Source: Saprospirales bacterium (GTDB taxonomy: Bacteria > Bacteroidota > Bacteroidia > Chitinophagales > Saprospiraceae). From it: 5,279 nucleotides of DNA. Positions within the stretch are counted from its first letter, which is position 1, and every line of letters begins with the position of its first letter. Made by a program: the position numbers and the translations under genes. The notes under the pieces were generated by a model. That model made no database searches, was not told the origin of the DNA, and saw only the letters and a list, made by a program, of their open reading frames with translations. Location: assembly GCA_024642645.1 (NCBI GenBank), contig JAHEAS010000303.1:1-5279 (forward strand), written 5' to 3'. Positions 1-5,278 of the stretch are shown here, piece after piece.

Positions 1-1
1 G

Positions 2-367
2 CCTACCAAACAGTTTGCACAGTGGAAAGAAGACTGCTTCTCGTGGCTTGGCGACCTATACATGACGGGTACGGTGGACTATGACCTCGACAAAAGTATT
101 GACAACGGCCTTTCTTGGGAACGCATGAATTTTGGCTCAGAACTGCGGCATGTAACGGTAGCGGACACTATCATTTTCACCCAAGAACTGCCAGGCAAGT
201 ATTTTGGCGTCATGCCCAAGGATTTTAAAAAGACCAAAAGCATCGTCTATCCGTCCGGTACGGCATTGAATACCTCTCTTTTTTATGGATTGGCTTATTT
301 TAAAGACCGATACTATTTTGGCATTGATAAAGACATTTACGCCACGGATAAGGTAAAAACGAATTGA
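2..367 (+). CDS. C-terminal part of an Asp-box (BNR-like) beta-propeller protein, 5' end outside window
   Basis: The frame is open from base 2 to the TGA at 365-367, giving 121 residues with no start needed inside the window; the ATG at 62 is just an internal Met. Residues 32-39 (bases 95-118) read SIDNGLSW, an exact fit to the Asp-box S-x-D-x-G-x-x-W found on blade hairpins of sialidase, sortilin and photosynthesis-factor-type beta-propellers. The stretch GLAYFKDRYYFGIDKDIYAT near the end has the aromatic, strand-turn-strand look of a final propeller blade. Asp-box proteins are often exported, but the N-terminus is missing, so location and activity cannot be told. No catalytic residues can be assigned. 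A single motif supports the fold only moderately. A weak hairpin with a T-run follows about 40 bases after the stop. Confidence 0.75.
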   Translation, partial: PTKQFAQWKEDCFSWLGDLYMTGTVDYDLDKSIDNGLSWERMNFGSELRHVTVADTIIFTQELPGKYFGVMPKDFKKTKSIVYPSGTALNTSLFYGLAYFKDRYYFGIDKDIYATDKVKTN

Positions 368-405
368 ATCAGCCATAATGGCGCTTCATTTCGAGTAAAT
401 TTGTC

Positions 406-445
406 AAAATGGCAGTTGTTTTTTATTTTTTACTGCCAGTTTTTT
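406..445 (+). terminator. Probable Rho-independent terminator after the Asp-box gene
   Basis: A 7-bp stem TGGCAGT (410-416) / ACTGCCA (432-438) encloses a T-rich 15-base loop and is followed by a T-run (440-445). A-residues before the stem (406-409) can pair with the T-run. The long loop makes it weaker than the other terminators here. It lies 42 bases after the stop of the upstream gene and before the hsp20 promoter, the expected place for a gene boundary. Confidence 0.5.
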
Positions 446-468
446 CAAAAAATTCGAATGGAACGCAG

Positions 469-500
469 TTTGAACAGCGTGGAATTGTCAATAGGTTTTG
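469..500 (+). promoter_or_regulatory. Bacteroidota-type promoter of hsp20 (-33/-7)
   Basis: TTTG at 469-472 is followed after exactly 19 bases by TAGGTTTTG (492-500). The Bacteroidota housekeeping promoter is TTTG, about 19 bases, then TAnnTTTG; here the -7 box matches 7 of 8, with one extra T before the G. Transcription would start near 505-510, giving a leader of roughly 60 bases before the hsp20 ATG at 569. The -7 element overlaps the left arm of the inverted repeat at 493-532, so a protein bound there could block it. Confidence 0.6.
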
Positions 501-532
501 AGGACTTGAAAGACTTCATTTCCTCAAAACCT
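493..532. promoter_or_regulatory. 12-bp perfect inverted repeat over the hsp20 promoter, candidate operator
   Basis: AGGTTTTGAGGA (493-504) is perfectly repeated in reverse complement as TCCTCAAAACCT (521-532), 16 bases apart. The spacer holds a further small dyad, TGAA (507-510) / TTCA (515-518). The left arm covers most of the predicted -7 box and the right arm falls just after the predicted start of transcription, the usual position for a repressor operator. It is not the CIRCE element recognised by HrcA (TTAGCACTC-N9-GAGTGCTAA). An RNA role would require transcription to start further upstream than predicted. Confidence 0.5.
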
Positions 533-568
533 TGAAATCAACATTTTAAAAACTAAAATTCCACGAGT

Positions 569-1027
569 ATGAACCTAATTAGTTTTGTTCCGACCAACGG
601 CAGAAAAGTTGCCACCGCTCCAGTTTTTGAGAGCATGTTCAACGAGTTCTTCAACCATGATTTCCCGGTTTCGTTCCGCAATGGCGCTGTGCAAAAAAGC
701 CCAGCAGTCAACGTTGTCGAGTCAAAGGATGCCTACCGCCTAGAGGTAGCCGCTCCAGGCCTCGCCAAGGAAGACTTTCAGGTCAAAGTGGACAAGGACC
801 AGCTGACCATTTCCGCAAAAAAAGAAATGTCCAAAGCCGAAGAGAACGGCGAAAAGTACACCCGTAGGGAGTTCAGCTTTTTCGAGTTCAACCGCAGCTT
901 TCACCTTCCAGAGACCGTGGACGCCGCCAACATAAAGGCCAGCTACGAGAATGGGGTGCTGCATGTGACTTTGGAGAAAAAGCCAGAAGCCAAGCCGCAG
1001 CCAGCTAGGGTGATTGAGATTGGTTAA
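569..1027 (+). CDS. hsp20: Small heat-shock protein, Hsp20/alpha-crystallin family
   Basis: The 152-residue product is a cytoplasmic, ATP-independent holdase of the Hsp20 family, which binds unfolding proteins and keeps them refoldable by the DnaK/ClpB systems. A short N-terminal arm (about 1-44) rich in Phe precedes the alpha-crystallin domain (about 45-138). Diagnostic features are the PAVNVVES opening strand, APGL at 62-65, and the signature ENGVLHVTLEKK at 127-138. A C-terminal I-x-I motif (I149-E150-I151) docks into neighbouring subunits during oligomer assembly. Length is typical for bacterial members. The ATG at 569 is preceded by A-rich sequence and no Shine-Dalgarno, as usual in Bacteroidota. 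The gene is monocistronic: it has its own promoter with an overlapping dyad and a strong terminator 24 bases after the stop. Stress induction is expected from the family but not proven here. Confidence 0.96.
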   Translation: MNLISFVPTNGRKVATAPVFESMFNEFFNHDFPVSFRNGAVQKSPAVNVVESKDAYRLEVAAPGLAKEDFQVKVDKDQLTISAKKEMSKAEENGEKYTRREFSFFEFNRSFHLPETVDAANIKASYENGVLHVTLEKKPEAKPQPARVIEIG

Positions 1028-1051
1028 AATTTTTGTTAGAAAATATTGGAC

Positions 1052-1089
1052 AAAAAAAAAGGGGGCGGCACTCAAATGCCGCCCCTTTT
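1052..1089 (+). terminator. Strong Rho-independent terminator of hsp20
   Basis: GGGGCGGCA (1062-1070) pairs perfectly with TGCCGCCCC (1077-1085) around the loop CTCAAA, giving a 9-bp GC-rich stem. It is flanked by nine A (1052-1060) and four T (1086-1089), which extend the stem. It begins 24 bases after the hsp20 stop. The A-run on the left gives a U-run on the minus-strand transcript, so it could also work as a second stop for readthrough from the dehydrogenase gene. Confidence 0.92.
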
Positions 1090-1128
1090 CGTATTTATAC
1101 CTTAACAAAACCAACCCATTGGATGAGC

Positions 1129-1165
1129 CAAAAAACAAAAGGCGGCAGCCCGAAAGCTCCCGCCC
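1129..1165 (-). terminator. Rho-independent terminator of the acyl-CoA dehydrogenase gene
   Basis: GGCGGCAGC (1141-1149) and GCTCCCGCC (1156-1164) form a 9-position stem with one C/C mismatch and the loop CCGAAA. Read on the minus strand it is followed by TTTTGTTTTTT (complement of 1130-1140), a good U-tract. It lies about 110 bases beyond the dehydrogenase stop, after the long palindrome, so that palindrome would be kept in the 3' untranslated RNA. Confidence 0.75.
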
Positions 1166-1192
1166 AAACTATTTGTGCTATAAATCTTTGGA

Positions 1193-1269
1193 TGAGTTTG
1201 ATAAGGGTTGACTAAGTTGATGTGGGTTATATCAACCCCTATCAACTTAGTCAACCCTTATCAAACTCA
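1193..1269. repeat. 77-bp near-perfect palindrome (29-bp arms) in the convergent intergenic region
   Basis: Bases 1193-1221 and 1241-1269 are perfect reverse complements over 29 bp. The centre continues the fold: GGGTT (1224-1228) pairs with AACCC (1234-1238) around the loop ATATC, separated from the main stem by one G-T pair and one mismatch. The left arm carries TTGA at 1198, 1208 and 1217, steps of 10 and 9 bases, mirrored as TCAA in the right arm. It starts 5 bp downstream of the dehydrogenase stop and would form a long hairpin in that gene's 3' untranslated RNA. No U-tract follows it on either strand, so it is not itself an intrinsic terminator. Possible roles include protecting the mRNA 3' end, or membership of a dispersed palindromic repeat family. 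Confidence 0.9.
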
Positions 1270-1274
1270 AAAAA

Positions 1275-2465
1275 TCACACTGCTGTACCTACGCCATTTC
1301 CCCAAATAGGGATGTACAGCTGGCCATTCTTCAATACATTCCTCGAAATCACGATACGCTGCACCTCTGAGGTGCCTTCGTATATCTGAGTGATTTTGGC
1401 GTCCCGCATGAGGCGCTCCACGTGGTATTCCTTTACATAACCATAGCCGCCGTGTACTTGCACCGCTTCCACGGTATGCTTCATGGCTGCTTCGGAAGCG
1501 AACAATTTGGCCATGGCACTAGCCGGGCCGAAATCCATCCCTTGGTCCTTGAGCCATGCGGCTCGATAAACCAGCAACTTGGCGGCCTCAATGTCCGTAG
1601 CCATGTCTGCCAGCTTGAAGGCGATGGCCTGATGTTGCGAGATAGGTTTGCCAAAGGCAGCCCGCTCCTTTGAGTAAGCCAGCGAAAGCTCGTAAGCCCC
1701 GCCAGCGATACCAAGCGCCTGTGCTGCTATGCCGATGCGGCCGCCTTCGAGGGTCTGCATGGCGAACTTGAAGCCGAAACCGTCCTCTCCTATGCGGTTC
1801 GATTTGGGCACTTTCACGTCGTTATACATAATGGTGTGGGTATCGGAAGCCCGTATGCCGAGCTTGTCCTCCTTCGCACCGATAACAACGCCCTCCCAGC
1901 TTGTTTCCACAATAAGGCAGTTAATGCCTTTGTGTGCTTTTTCGGGGTTGGTCTGCGCCATCACGAGGTGTACCGACGAAGTGCCGCCATTGGTAATCCA
2001 GTTCTTCGTGCCGTTTAGGAGGTAATGGTCCCCCATATCCACGGCCGTGGTGCGCTGACTGGTGGCATCGCTACCAGCCTCTGGTTCGGAGAGGCAAAAA
2101 GAGCCTATCCATTCGCCGGTTGCAAGTTTGGGCAGGTACTTCGCTTTTTGTTCTTCTGTGCCAAATTTTTCAATACCCCAGCAAACCAGCGAGTTGTTGA
2201 CGGACATAATGACGGAGCAAGAGGCGTCCACTTTGGAGAGCTCCTCCATGGCCAGTACGTAGCTCATGGTGTCCATGCCGCCGCCGCCGTAGGCAGGGTC
2301 AACCATCATCCCCAAGAATCCCATTTCACCCATTTGGCGTACTTCATCCTTTGGGAATTTCATCTCCCGGTCGCGCTCGATGACGCCAGGCTTCAAGATG
2401 TTTTGGGCAAAATCACGTGCTGCTTGTTGGACGGCCTGTTGCTCTTCGGTAAGTTCAAAAAACAT
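1275..2465 (-). CDS. Acyl-CoA dehydrogenase, probably short-chain/butyryl-CoA type
   Basis: The 396-residue FAD enzyme catalyses alpha,beta-dehydrogenation of acyl-CoA to trans-2-enoyl-CoA, passing electrons to ETF, in fatty-acid or branched-chain amino-acid breakdown. The helical N-domain starts canonically (FELTEEQQAVQ). The first family signature CLSEPEAGSDA is at 124-134, in the flavin/substrate region. WITNG (156-160) is a flavin-contacting strand. ERAAFGKPI (267-275) precedes the C-terminal helices. The second signature runs from Q336 (VHGGYGY) to D355. The catalytic base is E363 in IYEGT, the position used by short- and medium-chain enzymes and not the alternative one of isovaleryl- or long-chain-CoA dehydrogenases. 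Substrate is inferred only from overall resemblance. The usual end near ISRNVLK (373-379) is followed by about 17 extra residues with the sequence YIPIWGNGVGTAV. The gene is transcribed alone, with no ETF or thiolase genes beside it. Confidence 0.96.
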   Translation of the reverse strand: MFFELTEEQQAVQQAARDFAQNILKPGVIERDREMKFPKDEVRQMGEMGFLGMMVDPAYGGGGMDTMSYVLAMEELSKVDASCSVIMSVNNSLVCWGIEKFGTEEQKAKYLPKLATGEWIGSFCLSEPEAGSDATSQRTTAVDMGDHYLLNGTKNWITNGGTSSVHLVMAQTNPEKAHKGINCLIVETSWEGVVIGAKEDKLGIRASDTHTIMYNDVKVPKSNRIGEDGFGFKFAMQTLEGGRIGIAAQALGIAGGAYELSLAYSKERAAFGKPISQHQAIAFKLADMATDIEAAKLLVYRAAWLKDQGMDFGPASAMAKLFASEAAMKHTVEAVQVHGGYGYVKEYHVERLMRDAKITQIYEGTSEVQRIVISRNVLKNGQLYIPIWGNGVGTAV

Positions 2466-2531
2466 AGAATATTATGGATTTGGTTAGGACAAAAGCTGCT
2501 TACGCAGTTTGGTGTTTTAAATTACGAGGTG

Positions 2532-2539
2532 CAAATTTA
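2532..2539 (-). promoter_or_regulatory. Possible -7 element for the acyl-CoA dehydrogenase gene
   Basis: On the minus strand this reads TAAATTTG, an exact match to the Bacteroidota -7 box TAnnTTTG. It is 66 bases upstream of the ATG, so the leader would be about 55-60 bases; that leader contains a small CTGC-GTAA-GCAG hairpin (2496-2507). No TTTG or TTG is found at the expected -33 distance (near 2559), so the call rests on the -7 box alone. Confidence 0.4.
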
Positions 2540-2613
2540 GGTAAAAAACCAGTGCTTGTTTAGGCATTTTTTCTGGTTACAATTTCTGTAAACATTTGGT
2601 GTTCCTCCAAATT

Positions 2614-2658
2614 TGCCTAAAAATAGGCCACCCCAGCATTACAAATATGCTGGGGTGG
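2614..2658 (-). terminator. Rho-independent terminator of the SPOR-domain gene
   Basis: CCACCCCAGCAT (2628-2639) pairs perfectly with ATGCTGGGGTGG (2647-2658), a 12-bp stem with a 7-base loop. On the minus strand it is followed by CCTATTTTTAGG, a moderately good U-tract. It begins about 50 bases after the stop of the minus-strand gene ending at 2707 and separates that gene from the dehydrogenase gene, so the two are probably not cotranscribed. Confidence 0.8.
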
Positions 2659-2706
2659 TGAAGGCTCCATACGGCCAGTTTAAAACCCTTATCTGAAATA
2701 AGTATC

Positions 2707-4536
2707 CTAGATGAACCGCTCCAAATGATGACCTACAAGCGTTTTCATAGCTTGTAAGCCCAGCGCTTTGGCTTCTTTTTCCGTGAAACCCTCGTCCATG
2801 AAAAAGTCTTCAAAGAGCACTTCGGTTTGCAAGTAGCTGATTTTCAGTGCTGTTGCGATTTCTCCCAGCATTGGGTCGCGGCTCGACCAGCCCTCAATGC
2901 CTTGCCAAAGCTTTCCGTTCCATGCTTCGAGTGCTTTTCGCTCATCATCGGCGAGTGCTTTGGGCGTGAGGTAGAGCTGTGCCAGTTGCGACTGGCTTTT
3001 TGCGCAAGCGGCTTCGCTCATTTGGCCTAAACCGCAAAGGTCCTTGGCAATGGCGTCGAGCACCTTCACTTCCTCCCACTCCCAGAAACCGCCACAGGCT
3101 TGGAGCTTGAGATTGCTGTTTGTGCCTTGCGGGCCGAAAGCTTGGAGTGCTGGACCAGGGTGCTTGCGGAAGAGCCAGCAGGGAGCTGCCGGGCTGTCCG
3201 CCGATACTTCGTGAATATACCGGAGGTGCGTCAAGAGCTGATCAATGTCCTCGTAAGCGTAGCGCACAGTTGGGTCGAACTTAGGGAAGGCCGATTTTTT
3301 GCCTGAAAAAGCCTCTTTAATAGCCTCGTTCATTAGCCAGTTGACGTCTTTGCTGGATCCTTCACTCACATACATAAAGTAAGCACGATATGATTTGGCA
3401 ATGGGCGTTTTGGCTGCTGCAAGACCATCCATGGCCGTCTTTGGGTCATCCCACAGGTGGTTTATAAAATACTGTACAGTTCCTTTCGGAGCATCCTCAG
3501 TTGGGGTAGCCATGTATTTGGCAAGGATGCGGTATTTCTGTAGTTGGCGGTTGCCAGCCAGTGCCTGCTCGTAAGCCGAACGGGTGCCTTTGCCATAAAA
3601 ACCGTCGAGCGAGCCTTTGTAGGAGCCTTCTACTTTCAGCGTTTTTTGCAGCTCGTAGGCCGAGGTACGCTTCACGTTTGGCCGGATGTCGGGCAGACTA
3701 GCTTCAAAGCTGGCAGGGGTTGGGGCCGGCGTTGCCACCTTGGCGGGCGCCTCTTTTGCTGGTTCTGTTTTTGAGGGTGCGGGAGTATCCACTTTTGTTT
3801 CTGCCCCCTTGGGGGTAAGTTCAACGGTGGACTTGGTTCCTGGCACTACGATAGCCACTTCTTCATAAGCCTTTGGAGCATCTTGTTTTTTGGCCTCTAC
3901 CTCTGCCTTTTGTTGTTCTGGGGCGCTTTCCTCCGCCTTTTTTTCTTCAAAAACAAGCGGAATCAATGGCCTTTTGGGTGCGCCGCCCATTTCAAAATCC
4001 GTAACTTCGTGCAGCAGCACGTTGTTCATGTTCTTAACAAAAGCGTCTTTGAAGCCAACTAGCTGTAGCTTGGCAAGGTGCGCTTTTGCTGAGGCGACGT
4101 CCGGAAAAGTACCAGCAAGAATTTTCAACTGGTTACCACTGAGAAGGACATAAAGCTGTCCGGCAGGCAGGTAGTCTTCCCAGTTGATTTTGTCACCCAC
4201 CCTTTTTGTCGCCAATTGAATGATGGTGACCGACCTACCACCTTCGGTGTTCAACTTGTTGACAGCGGCATTGTCGTAACCGAACAGTTGCAGCGTTGCC
4301 AACATTTTGCCCGCCTCACCTTCAGATTCGTAGCCACCAACAAACACGTCGGTATGCGCCGAACGCTTGGAAGCGTACAAGAAACCATGTCCTTGGAGGT
4401 TGGCAAAATCGCCGGGTTTTGGATTGGCGTAACTACCAACTTGAACTGTGTACTCTGGAACTCCCCCTTGAGCGAAGGCTGCGAGGGTTGTGAGGATGAA
4501 AATTGCGAAGGAATAAATACGGATTTGAAACTTCAT
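2707..4536 (-). CDS. Secreted SPOR-repeat protein with a peptidoglycan-binding unit and an unknown C-terminal domain
   Basis: The start at 4536 gives 609 residues and puts a signal peptide right at the N-terminus: MKFQIR, then hydrophobic YSFAIFILTTLAAFA, with likely cleavage after AFA (residue 22). A frame-open extension to 4641 adds 35 non-signal-like residues and is rejected. Two SPOR-like units follow: about 29-95 (YTVQVGSY to FGYDNAAVNKL) and 103-171 (VTIIQLA, then LKILAGTF to VGFKDAFVKN). SPOR domains typically bind glycan strands stripped of stem peptides. Residues 196-282 are a low-complexity Lys/Glu/Ala/Pro linker. Residues 288-325 (ELQKTLKVEGSYKGSLDGFYGKGTRSAYEQAL region) resemble PG_binding_1: LQ, G-x-Y-x-G, DG-x-YG, T-x-x-A. 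Residues 340-609 look mostly helical, hold cysteines 453, 481, 501 and 511, and match nothing I recognise. The likely location is periplasm or envelope, with a role in wall binding or division; this is inference. It has its own terminator; no clear promoter was found. Confidence 0.9.
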   Translation of the reverse strand: MKFQIRIYSFAIFILTTLAAFAQGGVPEYTVQVGSYANPKPGDFANLQGHGFLYASKRSAHTDVFVGGYESEGEAGKMLATLQLFGYDNAAVNKLNTEGGRSVTIIQLATKRVGDKINWEDYLPAGQLYVLLSGNQLKILAGTFPDVASAKAHLAKLQLVGFKDAFVKNMNNVLLHEVTDFEMGGAPKRPLIPLVFEEKKAEESAPEQQKAEVEAKKQDAPKAYEEVAIVVPGTKSTVELTPKGAETKVDTPAPSKTEPAKEAPAKVATPAPTPASFEASLPDIRPNVKRTSAYELQKTLKVEGSYKGSLDGFYGKGTRSAYEQALAGNRQLQKYRILAKYMATPTEDAPKGTVQYFINHLWDDPKTAMDGLAAAKTPIAKSYRAYFMYVSEGSSKDVNWLMNEAIKEAFSGKKSAFPKFDPTVRYAYEDIDQLLTHLRYIHEVSADSPAAPCWLFRKHPGPALQAFGPQGTNSNLKLQACGGFWEWEEVKVLDAIAKDLCGLGQMSEAACAKSQSQLAQLYLTPKALADDERKALEAWNGKLWQGIEGWSSRDPMLGEIATALKISYLQTEVLFEDFFMDEGFTEKEAKALGLQAMKTLVGHHLERFI

Positions 4537-4581
4537 ATGAAATTGCTTTGGTATCTGCGTAAAGTGATTCGGCTTATTTGA

Positions 4582-4639
4582 CGACAAAACGCTACAGAAG
4601 TAGCATTTTGTTGTTGGGCAGGGCCGAATTTTGCCCTGC
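4582..4639. repeat. Two tandem hairpins upstream of the SPOR-domain gene
   Basis: Hairpin one: CAAAA-c-GCTAC (4585-4595) pairs with GTAGC-a-TTTTG (4600-4610) around AGAA, with one internal mismatch, and can be extended to 4582-4613. Hairpin two: GCAGGGC (4618-4624) pairs with GCCCTGC (4633-4639) around an 8-base loop. They lie 46 to 103 bases upstream of the minus-strand start at 4536. T-rich sequence follows hairpin one on both strands (TTTTGTTGTTG on plus, GTTTTGTCG on minus), so it might be a weak bidirectional terminator. Alternatively, both could be leader structures of the SPOR gene, if its promoter lies beyond 4640. Confidence 0.45.
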
Positions 4640-4698
4640 ACCGAGTTTTATTTAGCCGCCATCATAACTTGCTGAATACCAAACGGGGTGGATATCAA

Positions 4699-4956
4699 AT
4701 GGAGAAAAATGAAAAATCCATCACCCAAAGCATATTTAAGAACGCAAATATCGGGCAAATTAATGTTTTTCAATCGAAGTTAAAAGCTAGAACCCTTAAA
4801 ATGGCCGAACTCATTGGCTGCAATGTTAAATTTTCACATAAATTGAACATTTTTCTAATCTGCCGTGAACAATCTATGAATATTCCACCTTTTCATCAAA
4901 TCATTGCGCCCCAAACAAGCACTCCCCACAAAATCCCAAATTTAATAGGGTTTTAG
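4699..4956 (+). CDS. Doubtful small protein of 85 residues
   Basis: An open frame runs from the ATG at 4699 (an upstream in-frame ATG at 4669 adds 10 residues) to the TAG at 4954-4956. The product begins MEKNEKSITQSIFKN and matches no family I know; it has no signal peptide, membrane segment or motif. In favour: the stretch has no other gene, the start follows A-rich sequence, and a well-formed plus-strand terminator begins 15 bases after the stop. Against: the region is clearly more AT-rich than the surrounding genes, the C-terminal half (IPPFHQIIAPQTSTPHKIPNL region) looks like translated non-coding DNA, and no convincing plus-strand promoter is seen. The transcript ending at that terminator could equally be a small RNA. 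Confidence 0.22.
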   Translation: MEKNEKSITQSIFKNANIGQINVFQSKLKARTLKMAELIGCNVKFSHKLNIFLICREQSMNIPPFHQIIAPQTSTPHKIPNLIGF

Positions 4957-4970
4957 GTGTTTATTCAGGG

Positions 4971-5002
4971 GGTCAAGGCTGAGCCTTGACCTTCTTTTTT
5001 TT
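4971..5002 (+). terminator. Plus-strand Rho-independent terminator with no confident gene in front of it
   Basis: GGTCAAGG (4971-4978) pairs with CCTTGACC (4984-4991) around CTGAG; the dyad extends to a 10-bp match around base 4981. It is followed by TTC and eight T (4992-5002), a textbook U-tract. On the minus strand the hairpin is followed by CCCTGAATAAAC, with no U-tract, so it does not fit as terminator for the minus-strand gene ending at 5024. A second small stem, TTTGCC-TTC-GGCAAA (5000-5014), follows at once. Confidence 0.75.
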
Positions 5003-5023
5003 GCCTTCGGCAAATATTCATGT

Positions 5024-5278
5024 TCATTTTTCCAACACAACGATGTCCTGAAAATCCTTGCAGTCGGACTTTGGCAGCCCCCGCCAATAGCCATAGTGGA
5101 TTTGGCGGACACGTAGGCCAAACCTGGCAACGCTATTACGCAAGTGTTTTTCCTCAAAAGCAACGTTGGCGCGCTGAACCACATCGTCCATCAGGCGATA
5201 ATGCCCATAGTCCTGTGGGAAACCAAAGCCAGCCGGCCAAAGCGATTTTTCATTAAAAAGAAAGTAAGTAAGGTAACA
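5024..5278 (-). CDS. C-terminal fragment of a probable class I SAM-dependent methyltransferase, 5' end outside window
   Basis: The minus strand is open from the window edge (5278) to a TGA at 5024-5026, giving 84 residues with no start inside the frame's first third, so the gene enters from the right. It begins CYLTYFLFNEKSL, continues with FGFPQDYGHYRLMDD and ANVAFEEKHL, and ends with FGLRVRQIHYGYWRG and FQDIVVLEK. This order matches from memory the last third of Rossmann-type methyltransferases: strand 5 ending in a Phe-Leu-Leu-Asn-like turn, a helix with an (A/V)-(A/V)-(Y/F)-x-E-E motif, 'GLR' before strand 6, and a final Y/F-Q-D-I-(V/I)-V strand. The SAM-binding glycine loop would lie outside the window, so neither activity nor substrate can be confirmed. 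The coding character (varied residues, aromatic motifs, higher GC) is much better than that of any other frame here. No clear terminator follows on this strand. Confidence 0.75.
   Translation of the reverse strand, partial: CYLTYFLFNEKSLWPAGFGFPQDYGHYRLMDDVVQRANVAFEEKHLRNSVARFGLRVRQIHYGYWRGLPKSDCKDFQDIVVLEK

Noticed and set aside
137..376. 79-residue minus-strand frame at the left end
   Set aside because: It is antisense to the Asp-box gene, which is open across the window edge and has a recognisable motif.
493..532. hsp20 leader hairpin as an RNA thermometer
   Set aside because: The predicted transcription start (about 505-510) would leave the left arm out of the RNA, and the stem is 36 bases from the ATG and does not cover a ribosome-binding site. 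A DNA operator fits better, though start mapping could reverse this.
740..1138. 132-residue minus-strand frame opposite hsp20
   Set aside because: It runs through the hsp20 terminator and alpha-crystallin domain on the opposite strand; it is a shadow of a certain gene.
1118..1197. Repeated GGATGAG at 1121 and 1190
   Set aside because: Two 7-base copies are too short to be meaningful.
1193..1269. Palindrome as an insertion-sequence remnant, CRISPR repeat or attachment site
   Set aside because: There is no transposase fragment, target duplication, spacer series or integrase nearby. A single dyad is not enough for any of these.
2025..2540. 171-residue plus-strand frame opposite the dehydrogenase gene
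   Set aside because: It lies antisense to strongly conserved enzyme sequence and runs past its start; composition is that of a shadow frame and no motif is seen.
2559..2621. 8-bp inverted repeat TTTAGGCA / TGCCTAAA, 47 bases apart, upstream of the dehydrogenase gene
   Set aside because: Short arms with a long gap in AT-rich sequence are expected by chance, and the right arm overlaps the tail of the neighbouring terminator.
4537..4641. 35-residue N-terminal extension of the SPOR protein from an upstream in-frame ATG at 4641
   Set aside because: It places the signal peptide 36 residues inside the protein, has Cys/Pro-rich non-leader-like sequence, and runs through both upstream hairpins. The Met at 4536 gives an ordinary signal peptide.
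4942..5184. 80-residue minus-strand frame and the 78-residue plus-strand frame at 5020-5256
   Set aside because: Both overlap the methyltransferase-like frame, cross or adjoin the terminator hairpin, and lack protein-like motifs.
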